From: Euborellia annulipes
Taxonomy: Eukaryota > Arthropoda > Insecta > Dermaptera > Anisolabididae
NCBI GenBank assembly: GCA_023213315.1
Contig: JAKCPI010015361.1
Coordinates: 1 to 64,000 of the forward strand
DNA: 64,000 nt
Direction: 5' to 3'
Below are positions 53,880 to 62,823 of the stretch, one piece after another. The translations under genes were made by a program, and so were the position numbers. Under the pieces are notes generated by a model. That model saw only the letters and a list, made by a program, of their open reading frames with translations, was not told the origin of the DNA and searched no databases. The stretch's first letter is position 1. Every line of letters begins with the position of its first letter.

Positions 53880-54060
53880 ATTGTATGGTGAATACAGCAG
53901 GTAGGCAAAAGAAGCGAGAGGATAAGGGTGGGTGTTGGTGGCGAGTGAGAGCCATTAGCATATCAAAACAAACCAACTCTTAACAGGAAAGCTTACGGTC
54001 CGTTAAGTTGCAACTCTAGCCGTCCAACAAAATGCCAATCATGCTAAATTCAAAGGCGAA
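53880..54060. promoter_or_regulatory. Single-copy island, possible regulatory element
   Basis: AGCCATTAGCATATCAAAAC and AAACCAACTCTTAACAGGAA combine POU-like (ATTAGCATAT) and forkhead-like (AAAACAAACC) words. A G-rich block GGATAAGGGTGGGTGTTGG precedes. Non-repetitive and GC-richer than the flanks. Confidence 0.28.
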
Positions 54061-54524
54061 ATTTACAATTAAAATTCAGTTTTTTTTTTTTTTTTTTTTT
54101 TGTAACTACCACCCTTGGAATGAACAATTTATTCATATTTAGACGATTCTATTTTAACATTGATTTCTTCTCTCCTTTTATAAAAAACATACGTTCCGCT
54201 TAAAAATATTTTTTTTTTTATATAAAAAAATTATTTTATGCTAATCATTCAAAGAGGTATAGGCTATATAGTTTCGCATAGCACCTTAGTTCAAAACTTG
54301 TCCACTTGTGTTTCATAAGTAAAAAGTCAATTATTTCAAAATTACCATATGCTCTGTGTATTTCAATGTATTTTAAATTTTAACTGATTGAAATAAACTA
54401 TTCATATTTGGATAAGTTATAAACAATAGAGTATCTTTTTTTTTTTATTCAGGGTAAGGTCACACCACCATCCCTCACAATACATATATACATATAAAAT
54501 TATAAATTATCAATAAATAGTATA

Positions 54525-54788
54525 GCCCGAGGGGCTTGGAGTAGTTGGTAGCGTGCCTACCTTCTATACCGAACGTCTCGGGTTCGGACCCCAGGCAGTC
54601 CGATAATTTTATTTAAGGCATTTGGATACCAAATGACTTAAATAAAAATGCCTGGACCCCCCCAATTGATATATTAAACATACTGATTATCGTAAAAAGT
54701 CTTAAATGGCCTCAGTGCCGAAAAGACTGTGTGAAGTGTGTGTGAATGAGAAAAAAGTGTGAATGTTTTTTAAAAGAAAAAAAAAAAA
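54525..54788 (+). mobile_element. tRNA-derived SINE, full length, second head subfamily
   Basis: The head GCCCGAGGGGCTTGGAGTAG contains an A-box region TGGAGTAGTTGGTAGCG; B box GGTTCGGACCC; body palindrome; tail with GTGTGAATG and a mixed A-run. The duplication AATAAATAGTATA (54512-54524) against AATAAATAATATA (54789-54801) matches 12 of 13. Confidence 0.9.
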
Positions 54789-54801
54789 AATAAATAATAT
54801 A

Positions 54802-54955
54802 AAAATAACAATACAATCGTAGAACAATATCAAAGTAATTACAATGCAAAATAAAAGAAAATCAAAGCAAAAAAAAAATACAATAACAAAGCAAAATAAA
54901 ATACAATAGTAAAACAAGATCCATGCAATAACAAAACAATAGAGTATCTTATATA
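54802..54955. repeat. Low-complexity AATACAATAACAAAGCAAAAT repeat
   Basis: Third array of the 52.1-kb type, directly after the SINE duplication, so the SINE landed at its edge or the array grew from the SINE A-tail. The minus-strand ORF is compositional. Confidence 0.65.
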
Positions 54956-55091
54956 AATATATAATTTCATAAGAATTGGAAAAATTTTTTTTAAATGTGT
55001 AAAAAGTTTTCCTTGTGAATCGAAATTAACATGCGAATTCTCATAGGGATTTAACATTGGCTCTATGGAAGGAAGAGCCGGAAAAGGAATT

Positions 55092-55420
55092 AAAAAAAAC
55101 TGAAATAACTACATCAGTAAAGTGTACTTCAAACAGTTTGCACGAAAAATTTTTCTGATATACTTTTTAAAGAGTAGGCCTATCTAAAAAATAGTTGATT
55201 TATAAATTTTAATCAAAATATTTAGAGCCAATTTTGAGAAAATCGACAAAAACCTACATCAGTAAAGAATTAGTACTCTGGCTGATTTTGTTCAAAAGCT
55301 TATTTCCGGGAGGGTACCTTGGTTTAACTTATGGTAAATATAAAATTTCAATCTCGTAGCTTATTTCCTTCAAGCTTTAAACCACCACACACAGACAGAC
55401 CAATTTCAGAGCTACAAATT
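55092..55420 (-). mobile_element. HP element, minus strand, both ends missing
   Basis: AACTACATCAGTAAAGTGTA, AAATTTTAATCAAAATATTT, GATTTTGTTCAAAAGCTTAT, TTCCGGGAGGGTACC and ACACACAGACAGACCAATTT follow the HP body inverted. As in the copy at 29490, the ACATCAGTAAAG block occurs twice (55110 and 55256), so the two share an internal duplication and form an HP subfamily. Confidence 0.7.
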
Positions 55421-55895
55421 TATTTTTTTAATTACTAACTTATTTTCATCTTGGGGTCAATCAACTGTACATTTACCCTGGGTGGTGATTTAATAACTGA
55501 AAAGCCATACATTGAAAACGTTAAATTTTTAATCGATTAATCCGACTTGATGTGTTTGTTGTTTGTTACTCTCTTCACATACCCTTTCCTGGTTAATATT
55601 TATCAGTTGGAGTATTTTTTTTTTTTTTTTTTCGATTCGAACATTTTGATTGCTCGGGCAAAAGCAAGATAGAAATCAAATCTTATCTTATTGGAAGGAT
55701 ATTGAAAAGGGCGTGCAAAGCAATTCGTTCCAATCTCGTCCTGTCGAAGCGCTTTAACAATTTAAAAAGGAACGTCGTTTTGAATAGGTATGATAAAAAA
55801 AAGAAGGAAATAATGTGACCTTCGTATCATTTTTACTCTCTCAGTATTGCAATTGTGTGATTTAAAAAAATATTAAAAACAAAAAAAATATTAAT

Positions 55896-55991
55896 TAGGA
55901 ACCGACCGAAGTTTCGGGTTCGGCCGAAACTAAGATTGAGGCCGAAATTCGGTTTCGGTTTCTGCTGAAAATCTTGTTTCGGTCGGACCTA
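55896..55991. repeat. Small GGTTTCGG-rich inverted repeat, 96 bp
   Basis: TAGGAACCGACCGAAG (left) against TTTCGGTCGGACCTA (right), with inner GGGTTCGGCCGAAACT and GGCCGAAATTCGGTTTCGG. MITE-like in size. Target duplication not certain. Confidence 0.55.
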
Positions 55992-56352
55992 TTAGCGAGG
56001 CTTTGACTTTATAATTTTTCTCACTTCTCTAACAATTTATTATTAAATTTTAATTTTAATTTATTTATTATATATTTATTTATTAATTTAGAGCTTTGTC
56101 ATTTTTACTTTTTTATGTTTAGATGAAACCGATCATGTGATATGTTATTTATTTTTTTTATATTTACTGCATATATTCATTTGCAATATAAATATTTATT
56201 TATACATTATTTATTTATTTGTACTATACATAACAAAAGTAAAAAATTTGGGAGGACATGAGTTGCTTTTAAAAAATTGAATCTTTTATTTTTTGTATCA
56301 TACCATTTTATTTTTCTATTGTTTAAACATTTTTTTCTTTCTTTTGTTCCAG

Positions 56353-56403
56353 GTAAACTGAATCATCTGAGGAAATTAACTTGTGTGTTTGTGTGTATGT
56401 GCG
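56353..56403 (+). CDS. Candidate 51-bp internal exon
   Basis: TTTTTTCTTTCTTTTGTTCC with AG is a strong polypyrimidine tract and acceptor. The 51 bases that follow (starting GTAAACTGAATCATCTGAGG) end at TGTGCG before GTGAGT, a strong donor. One frame is open throughout (KLNHLRKLTCVFVCMC, skipping two bases at the start); the other two have early stops. It might also be 5'UTR, with ATG at 56397. Seen: both splice signals with the right spacing. Inferred: that it is used, and its phase. No partner exon can be proved. Confidence 0.35.
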
Positions 56404-56990
56404 GTGAGTTTTTTTTAAATTTATTTCTATATTCAAGATAAAAATTAAAAAACTTTCATTTGCGTGTATAAATTTCTTTTAAGTGGTTAATTTAGAAATG
56501 AAGAAAGAGCAGAGTTGTTTTGAAATTTATATCCAAGGAAGAAGTGGAGGGGGTATTTTTAATTCACTGCCTGTATCGACCGAAAAAAAAATACACGAAT
56601 GGAATACAGAATGATGGATTTATAGAATATCTATATTCAAAACACAATCGTATCATAGTATAATTTTTAGAATAAATAAAAGAAGACAGAAATTTCTAAA
56701 GTGTATTTTCACATCAAGTAAATCTTGATGAGATGATTAGGCTAATAAATTTATATTATTATTTGATATATAATACTCATAGGGTGTTAAAAATCTGAAA
56801 GCGTTCAAATAATTTATAGGGCGCTTTGCACGAAATGAATATAACCATTTGGAACGTGTATAACACTAATGGCTGCACCTGTGACACATGTAACCAATCC
56901 TTTCCTTCTCCCATCCGTCATCTTTAACTCAAATTTAAAAACTTGGTTTTAAATTTTCAATTCACACCATGATCGTCGTTAAACTTTTTT
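56404..56990. other. AT-rich, presumptive intron sequence
   Basis: Follows the putative donor at 56404. No repeat family. AATGGCTGCACCTGTGACAC near 56869 is the only GC-richer patch. Confidence 0.35.
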
Positions 56991-56994
56991 TTTC

Positions 56995-57704
56995 TACTTT
57001 CTCTTACCTCTATATATAGAGTCAAAAAAATTGCAAGACATATGCAGCCAAAATTATTTCTTTTATTATGCCGTTCCAGGCTGACGTTTCGGCCACTGGT
57101 CTAGGCCATCTTCACAGCTAAAATATTTTCATACATATTATCATCACATGTTATTATTACACCTTCTGTACAATACATTTTTTTTTAATTTGTCACTGTC
57201 TGTGTGTGTTCATTTTAAAGCATGAAGGAATTGAGCTATGAGGCTGAAATTTTATATATAAGTTAAACACCCCCCCGGGAGTGAGAAAATAAGCTTTTAA
57301 TCAAAATCGGCCAAAGAGTACTAGTACTTTACTGATGTAGTTTTTCAGTTTTTTTCGATTTTCTCTAAATTCACTTCAACAATTTTGACTAAAATTCAAA
57401 AATCAATTATTTTTTAGATGCTCTTTTAAATTTATATTCTCATTTTGTCATTCAAATCTTCTAAAGACTACTTTACTCTTGTACTTCATAGCAAAGGTAA
57501 GGGAAATAGTTACCATGTTAACAAAATATAAATATTTTTCTGTTTAAAAATTTTACATCTTGAATTCAAATGTACCGTACGTACTGTCTGAAACTAAATA
57601 TATCTCGACACAAAAAAAATTGGTGTGACAAGCACAGAACAACTTTCGATTACCGAAGGTAAGAGAAAGTTGTGTGCTGTGCGACCAGTCACACCAGATT
57701 TTTT
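56995..57704 (+). mobile_element. HP element with foreign segment in its 5' part
   Basis: The left end TACTTTCTCTTACCTCTATA is present, but after about 25 bp the HP sequence is replaced by unrelated DNA (about 57021-57190). HP resumes at CACTGTCTGTGTGTGTTCAT and AAAGCATGAAGGAATTGAGC, and runs to an excellent terminal hairpin (57609-57704) ending GCGACCAGTCACACCAGATT. The foreign segment contains the hammerhead-like motif listed next. Confidence 0.8.
57078..57118 (-). ncRNA. Hammerhead-like motif inside an HP insertion
   Basis: Minus strand: TAGCTGTGAAGATGGCCTAG then ACCAGTGGCCGAAACGTCAG and CC. GCTG and CAGC can pair (stem I), GGCC pairs with GGCC (stem II), followed by GAAACGT. The core reads TGAAGA instead of CTGATGA, so it departs from the catalytic consensus. 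The layout matches the motifs at 14754, 44168 and 63210. Confidence 0.25.
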
Positions 57705-58440
57705 AAATAAAATTTCAACTCCGGGTCCTTTATGATATTTAATATCCTTAAAGTTAAATGTTTCTTTATTTTGTAAATAACTATCGATCAACAAGTTGCA
57801 ACAAAATACCCTACAAATGGTTGGTATCCAATTTCATTAACACACACGCCTTTGCAATTTAGCTTCTAAACACACTGAAGCGCCTCGCTCTCTCTCTTCT
57901 CTTGTGTAATATTTATTTACATAAACATCGAGAATGCGTCTTCAAATAATGCAAATCCCCGCATTTGAGTGTTTTGTCTAAATATTATCTCGAAATAAAG
58001 ATATTTGTTAGCAAGCAAATTAAGGAATAAAATCAAATTAGATATAATATTAACAAATTATATTATTACTACAGAAAAAAATAATAATTCAGAGGTGGAA
58101 AAATAATTTACATCGCCGATTTAACAATGTAATTTGCTCTAATCGTTTCAAATTGCTTTCAAAGTCAAAAGAATTTTTTTTCTTTTGAATTCAAAAGTCT
58201 TTATTAAAAAAAAAAAAAATAATTAAATGTCTTATAATTCTTCAATTAAAATTTCAATCAAAATATACATCAGTAATAGCTACTACTGGAAGAAATAGAA
58301 TTATTAAATTTATAATTGAGATAGGGCATTATTATACTGGTACTGTACTTATAATAGTAATTTAATATTTAAAAAAAATGAATATTAATTCGTTTGTTCC
58401 TTATTCATTTATTTTAATTCTATAACCGTTTCGATTAATC
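57705..58440. other. AT-rich sequence, no gene seen
   Basis: 57860-57970 is less AT-rich (GAAGCGCCTCGCTCTCTCTC, CATCGAGAATGCGTCTTCAA), of unknown meaning. Remainder AT-rich. Confidence 0.4.
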
Positions 58441-58627
58441 ATGACGCGCGTTCTCCAGGCGTTAGCAAAGATGATATTTGGGTAATTTTTTAATAATCTC
58501 TTTAGGGCCTTGTCCGGAAAGGTTCAGAGGTGGGGATGGACTTTGATAAATACGTCATAACCCCCTCCAGCTTCCAAATTCGTAGACGCGATCTCTAGCT
58601 GAAATATTTATTCTTTGCTCTATTATG

Positions 58628-58706
58628 ATTGGCCAATGCCTTGGCCTATCAGCCTTCAAAGAGCCCTACTCTCTTAATAAGAAGGTGCACAACGCGTCCT
58701 AGGTCA
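58628..58706 (+). promoter_or_regulatory. Core promoter: CCAAT, TATA-like, TCAGT initiator
   Basis: ATTGGCCAAT (58628-58637), a double CCAAT box, lies about 70-78 bp upstream of TCAGT (58704-58708; predicted start A at 58706). TTAATAAG (58674-58681) lies about 30 bp upstream of that A, the normal TATA distance. TCAGT is the arthropod initiator. The GC-richer island extends from about 58440 and the correct spacing of all three motifs is unlikely by chance in this AT-rich sequence. It precedes a short 5'UTR and an ATG exon. Confidence 0.55.
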
Positions 58707-58773
58707 GTGGCCAAGCAGGCTCGGTACTGTTTACAGTGTTTCCGCGTTAGTTTGTGTTAAGTGCATATCCAAC

Positions 58774-58831
58774 ATGGCTTCCACCTATCAGCACGCAGCT
58801 GTTTGCTTAGCTTTCTTCCTTAGTTCTAAAG
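58774..58831 (+). CDS. Candidate first coding exon (signal-peptide-like)
   Basis: AACATGG gives a good translation-start context 68 bases after the predicted transcription start. The frame reads MASTYQHAAVCLAFFLSSK, with a hydrophobic AAVCLAFFL stretch, and ends at AAAG before GTATTTT, a usable donor in phase 1. Phase-1 introns just after the signal-peptide exon are common in genes for secreted and membrane proteins. No earlier ATG lies between the predicted start site and this one. The downstream exons are not identified. If no splice occurs the frame closes soon after. Family unknown. Confidence 0.45.
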
Positions 58832-59019
58832 GTATTTTACATTTTATATTTAAATCATTGATTAAATTTAGATAAAATAAGATAAATGAGCAAACTGAAA
58901 TATAATTTATCATTAATATTTTACATTCATATATAAAATCATTATCTAATATGCAATTGATCAGCCAAGAGCCAAGCTTATTTTTCCACAAAGAATATAA
59001 ATAAATAGGAAAAGAAATT
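58832..59019 (+). other. Presumptive first-intron start
   Basis: AT content rises at once after the donor at 58832. CAATTGATCAGCCAAGAGCC near 58953 is the only less AT-rich word. No acceptor in this segment. Confidence 0.35.
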
Positions 59020-59036
59020 TTTTATTTTATAAATTC

Positions 59037-59226
59037 TCAATCCCCCCCAATTCCCCCCCTCGTTAAAGAAATTTTCTCTCTTTTTTTTCCTCCCCCCCCC
59101 CCTCCTCTCTCCATCTTTCTTTTAAAAAAATTTTCTTTTAAAAATTTCTTATTATTTTTTTTTTTATAAAAAAAAAAAAAAAAAAAAAAAAAGGAAAAAA
59201 AAAAAAAAAAAGGGGGAAGGGGGGTT
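59037..59226. repeat. Extreme low-complexity tract (C-, T-, A- and G-runs)
   Basis: Successive C-runs, T-runs, an A-run of about 25, and GGGGGAAGGGGGG. The left C/T half and the right A/G half are roughly complementary, so it behaves as a crude inverted repeat. It may also be an assembly artefact zone. The ORF reported on the minus strand here is compositional. Confidence 0.7.
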
Positions 59227-59504
59227 TGGCCCACTAAGAAAACATATTCACAAATTTGTTAAATATATCTATAGTTTGGCGAGAAATTGCTGGTCTAAAA
59301 CTAGCAGAGGTGTCAGGGAGAGGCCGTCTAGTAGGAGGAGGTTTAGAAGTTCGTTCAAAGTTAACTACCTAGGTCTAAAAAGATCTAAAAAGCCTTAAAC
59401 CTTCATAATAATTTCTCTCTAGTAATCTGTTTATAATGAAAAAAAGGTTTTAGCTATATTTCTAAAATAAATAAAAATCAATCTAAACTATTTATTTCCA
59501 TAAA

Positions 59505-59604
59505 AATCTCAAAATTGAATTTTTGACATGAATCCAATACTTTCTCTCTCTCTGTAGTTGAAGAGGGAATATATAAGTATATATATATGTAAGAGAAAGT
59601 AAAA
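59505..59604 (-). mobile_element. HP element, 5'-end fragment, inverted
   Basis: TTGAATTTTTGACATGAATC, CAATACTTTCTCTCTCTCTG and GTAAGAGAAAGTA show the HP left hairpin and first body block on the minus strand. Confidence 0.7.
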
Positions 59605-59739
59605 ATATAAATAAGAAATAATATAATTTAGTTAAGTGGATAAAGTTATTATTTTACGTCTTAATAAAAAAATCAACAGGCAACTCAACAGTTTGGTATA
59701 TTAGTATAGGGATACCTTGAAATGGACCGTCTATTTATT

Positions 59740-59955
59740 TATTCTAGCCCCCAGGCAGGCCCTCGTGGGAAGTACTTTCGAGCACGAAGGGCTCTTCATA
59801 CAAACAAGCCCTCCCTATTGATTGGCCTCCCTTGTCCTCTCGAATACTTTGAGGCCGTTCGGTCTGTTCACTCTTCCATCATTCGGCTATATTGGCTTTC
59901 ATTTCACCAATCTCGTGCAAATATAGCTTCAGTTAGATACTTGAAATCGTAAGAT
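59740..59955. other. GC-richer single-copy island
   Basis: TTTATTCTAG followed by CCCCCAGGCAGGCCCTCG looks like a 3' splice site entering a GC-richer block with GATTGGCC (59818) and CACCAATC (59905) words. If joined to the exon at 58831 in phase 1, the frame closes after about 24 codons. One frame is open for 76 codons (59722-59952) without recognisable domain. Could be an exon, an alternative promoter or an enhancer. Confidence 0.3.
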
Positions 59956-60261
59956 CACTAGAAATGTAATATTTGAGAGGCTGTTGTTTATGATATATAT
60001 TTGAAACACTTCGAATGTTTGTTGTCGAGTAAATAAATATGTCAACACCTAAGATTTCGATATTTGATTTGTAAACAAACTTTTATTTCTTAAGAGAATA
60101 AAAGGGGTGCCTTATTTATAGTAAAGGAAAATACAATATGAGAAAGATCATTATATAATACTTAGACCACAATAAAAAATATTCTCTAAAAGAAAATATT
60201 GTAAATTTAACAGGTGTTGGTGATAGTTTAAATCATTCATCTAAAACAATATTTTGACTAC

Positions 60262-60325
60262 AAAAATCTGGTGTGCTGCTCGCACAGCACATAACTTTCT
60301 CTTACCTTCGCTAATCGAAATTAAA
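60262..60325 (-). mobile_element. HP element, terminal hairpin fragment, inverted
   Basis: CAAAAATCTGGTGTGCTGCT, CGCACAGCACATAACTTTCT, CTTACCTTCGCTAATCGAAA: the outer right arm of the HP 3' hairpin on the minus strand, with the partner arm missing. Confidence 0.65.
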
Positions 60326-60730
60326 TATTTTTTAAAACTTGAAGAGGTCCTTTAAGTGAATTTGAAAATTTTTTTTTTTATATTGTTTTAAGAAAATTCC
60401 TCTTCTCCCAATATTTGATTTATTAAACTTTGTGGAATGCCAAAGCAAATTCCTTTCTCGCTCATACCTGGTAATTTGATTACTGAATATCTATCTAATT
60501 AAAATTGAAGGTATTCTATTTATTATAGATAGTGAGTAAGTAGCTTCATTTCTGTCATACCACAACTAATATTATTTTATTTCTCCGATATGTTTTGAAA
60601 TTCCAATGATTTCTTCATTTTGAATTTAATATGATATACGTTCAGAAATCTAAGAAGCTAAAGATTTTAGCCGAATTAATTAATCACCTAGAAATTTTCG
60701 AATATCTTTCCTCTATTTATCATTAACATA
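60326..60730. other. AT-rich sequence, no gene seen
   Basis: Nothing supportable. Confidence 0.45.
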
Positions 60731-60985
60731 AGATAGGAATTGATGTAAGTTCACAAGGTGCCGATAAAAGACTACGGTTAGGAGTTGGGTTTGAGGTGTG
60801 TGTCTTCTTCACAAAAGCACCTCGGTTAAATAAACTGAATAAGAATTTCAAACGGGCGTATGTAGAAATTTTTTACGGGAATGGGGTCCGAACTCAAAAA
60901 ATTTTTTTATATAGAAAGAGAGGGGGGGAGGGCGAGCCCCCTCGGGCTCCCCCTTATATATACCCCTGATTTCAAATAATAATAA
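60731..60985. mobile_element. Right arm of the 25.6-kb inverted-repeat family, split by a MITE
   Basis: AGATAGGAATTGATGTAAGT, TCACAAGGTGCCGATAAAAG, TTGGGTTTGAGGTGTGTGTC and GCACCTCGGTTAAATAAACT follow the 25.9-26.07-kb arm; it resumes with ATTTCAAATAATAATAAT after a 116-bp insertion. More diverged from the 25.6-kb element than that element's arms are from each other. Confidence 0.7.
60853..60968. mobile_element. hAT-type MITE, 116 bp
   Basis: Starts CGGGCGTATGTAGAAA and ends CTTATATATACCCCTG. Ends pair imperfectly. The exact 8-bp duplication ATTTCAAA lies at 60845-60852 and 60969-60976. The interior GAGGGCGAGCCCCCTCGGGC is a small GC-rich hairpin. Removing it rejoins the host arm. Shortest hAT-type insertion of the window. 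Confidence 0.8.
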
Positions 60986-61450
60986 TCTCAGCAAACTATC
61001 TTTTTCTGTAGGTTATTAAATTGATATACCAGGGTACATATTTCTAGTTTAATTTTAAAAAATTCGTTCAATTTTCTCAATAAACTAAACTTTATATTAT
61101 GTTAATCTCTGTCTACCTTGCTCAATTTTATTATTATTATTATTATTATAACGATATAGTGCCATTGATGCATCCATTTTTTTAAAGACAAGTCTTTCCC
61201 TCTAAAGATGAGGATTAGATTTTTTATAAGTACAGTAATAAATATTTTAATAGCTAATATTCTTTTTTTTTATATTCTTTGTCAAATAATAATCATCGTA
61301 AATATTGTTAGAACAGGGCTATAATTTAAATTTTACTATACCTTCTGTCATAAGATTAATTGGAGAGAGAATGTTATTTTGTGATATATTCTGTAAAAAT
61401 GAATTTTAGTGTCTTGAAAAAAAAAGCGATCGACAACAATATTTGTTTTA

Positions 61451-61560
61451 TATTACAATTATTATTATTATTTGAAATTCCTCCTTGTTTATTTACCCAA
61501 GGTTTTCATGCACGCAGACACACACCTCAAAACCACTGCTACCCTATGCAAAAGGTCAAT
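61451..61560. repeat. Left arm of the 25.6-kb inverted-repeat family
   Basis: TTATTATTATTTGAAATTCC, TTGTTTATTTACCCAAGGTT, CGCAGACACACACCTCAAAA match the left arm at 25631-25720. It lies 470 bp after a right-arm copy in the opposite order to an intact element, so these are probably halves of two separate insertions. Confidence 0.6.
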
Positions 61561-61667
61561 ATCCACCAGCTAGTCTTCTTATATATTACAAATACAATAT
61601 TTTTTTACACATAAAAATCGGTGACCAAAGGGCGTATATATCCAATGAAATTACAAACTCATATCAC

Positions 61668-62326
61668 AAAAATCTGGTGTGACTGGACGCACAGCACACA
61701 ACTTTCTCTTACCTTCGGTAATCGAAAGTTGTGTTGTTGAGTTGCTGTGCTAGTCACACCAGATTTTTCATGTCGACATATATTTAGTTTCCGACAGTAC
61801 GGTACATTAGAATTCAAGATGTAAAATTTATAAACGGGGGAAAATATTTATATTTTGTTAACATCGAAATCATTTCTCCTATCTTTCCTATGAAGTACAA
61901 GAGTAAAGTGTGCTTAAAACAATTTCAAGAGCAAAATGAGAATATACATTTTAAAGAGCATCTAAAAAATAATTGATTTTTAAATTTTAATCAAAATCAA
62001 TAGAGCGAATTTTGAGAAAATCGAAAAAAACTGAAAAAGTACATCAGTAAAGTACTAGTACTCTTTGGCCGATTTTGTTCAAAAGTGTACTTTCACGCTC
62101 CAGGGAGGTGCCTAATTTAAATATGAAATTTCATCATCGTAACTCAATATCTTCATTCTTAAAATTGAACACACTCACACAGACAGACCATGTCACGAAA
62201 ACCACTTTTTTGATTCAGGGGACCTCAAAACGTGTATATCCATCAAAATCTCGTCATCGAATTTTTGACATGAATCCAATACTTTCTCTCTCTATATATT
62301 AATATATATAGAGGTAAGAGAGAGTA
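61668..62326 (-). mobile_element. HP element, full length, minus strand
   Basis: 659 bp. The terminal hairpin comes first (61668-61769: AAAAATCTGGTGTGACTGGA ... GTGCTAGTCACACCAGATTT), then the inverted body (ATTCAAGATGTAAAATTTAT, ACATCAGTAAAGTACTAGTA, GGGGACCTCAAAACGTGTAT, TTTTTGACATGAATCCAATA), then the left hairpin (TACTTTCTCTCTC ... GAGGTAAGAGAGAGTA). A small insertion (TTGTTGAGTTGC) lies in the hairpin loop region. Short open frames are not shared with the + strand full copies. Confidence 0.85.
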
Positions 62327-62823
62327 AAGAGTTATTGAGTTACTGAGCCTGTATAGTAGGCCTACACAAACTTTTCTTAATATTATACGATCCATTTACC
62401 TTGATGAAAAAGAATAATTTAAATTCCATACTAAATAATAATTTTCATGATAAAAATATTTAAATAAAATACTCTTGAGAATGAATTCAAAGACAAAGAT
62501 AAATAACTTATAAAATCTCCAGAGTTAAATTGAATTCTTTAATATACTCCTTTTACGAATAACAAGGTCTCTTGTTTTTATTTTATCGAATTTGACAGGC
62601 ATAAATTTTCTCTCTCTTTCTCTCTTAAAGCATTCTTCTTATAAATTCATTAATAAATCCCTGTATGTACAAGTGATTTTAATATAAAAAAAATTTCTTT
62701 AACAAATTCTTTCTTTGAATATTCGATATAAAGCTAATAAAAGAAGGTAAAAAAATAACAAAATAGCACATTTAAATTTTATTTCTTATGAAATAGAGAT
62801 TTAAAAAATCCAAAGGCCTAAAA
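62327..62823. other. AT-rich sequence, no gene seen
   Basis: No supportable feature apart from a (TC)n tract near 62610. Confidence 0.45.

Noticed and set aside
59037..59234. Low-complexity minus-strand frame as a protein
   Set aside because: It consists of homopolymer-encoded residue runs; the DNA is a C/T- and A/G-run tract that may be poorly assembled.
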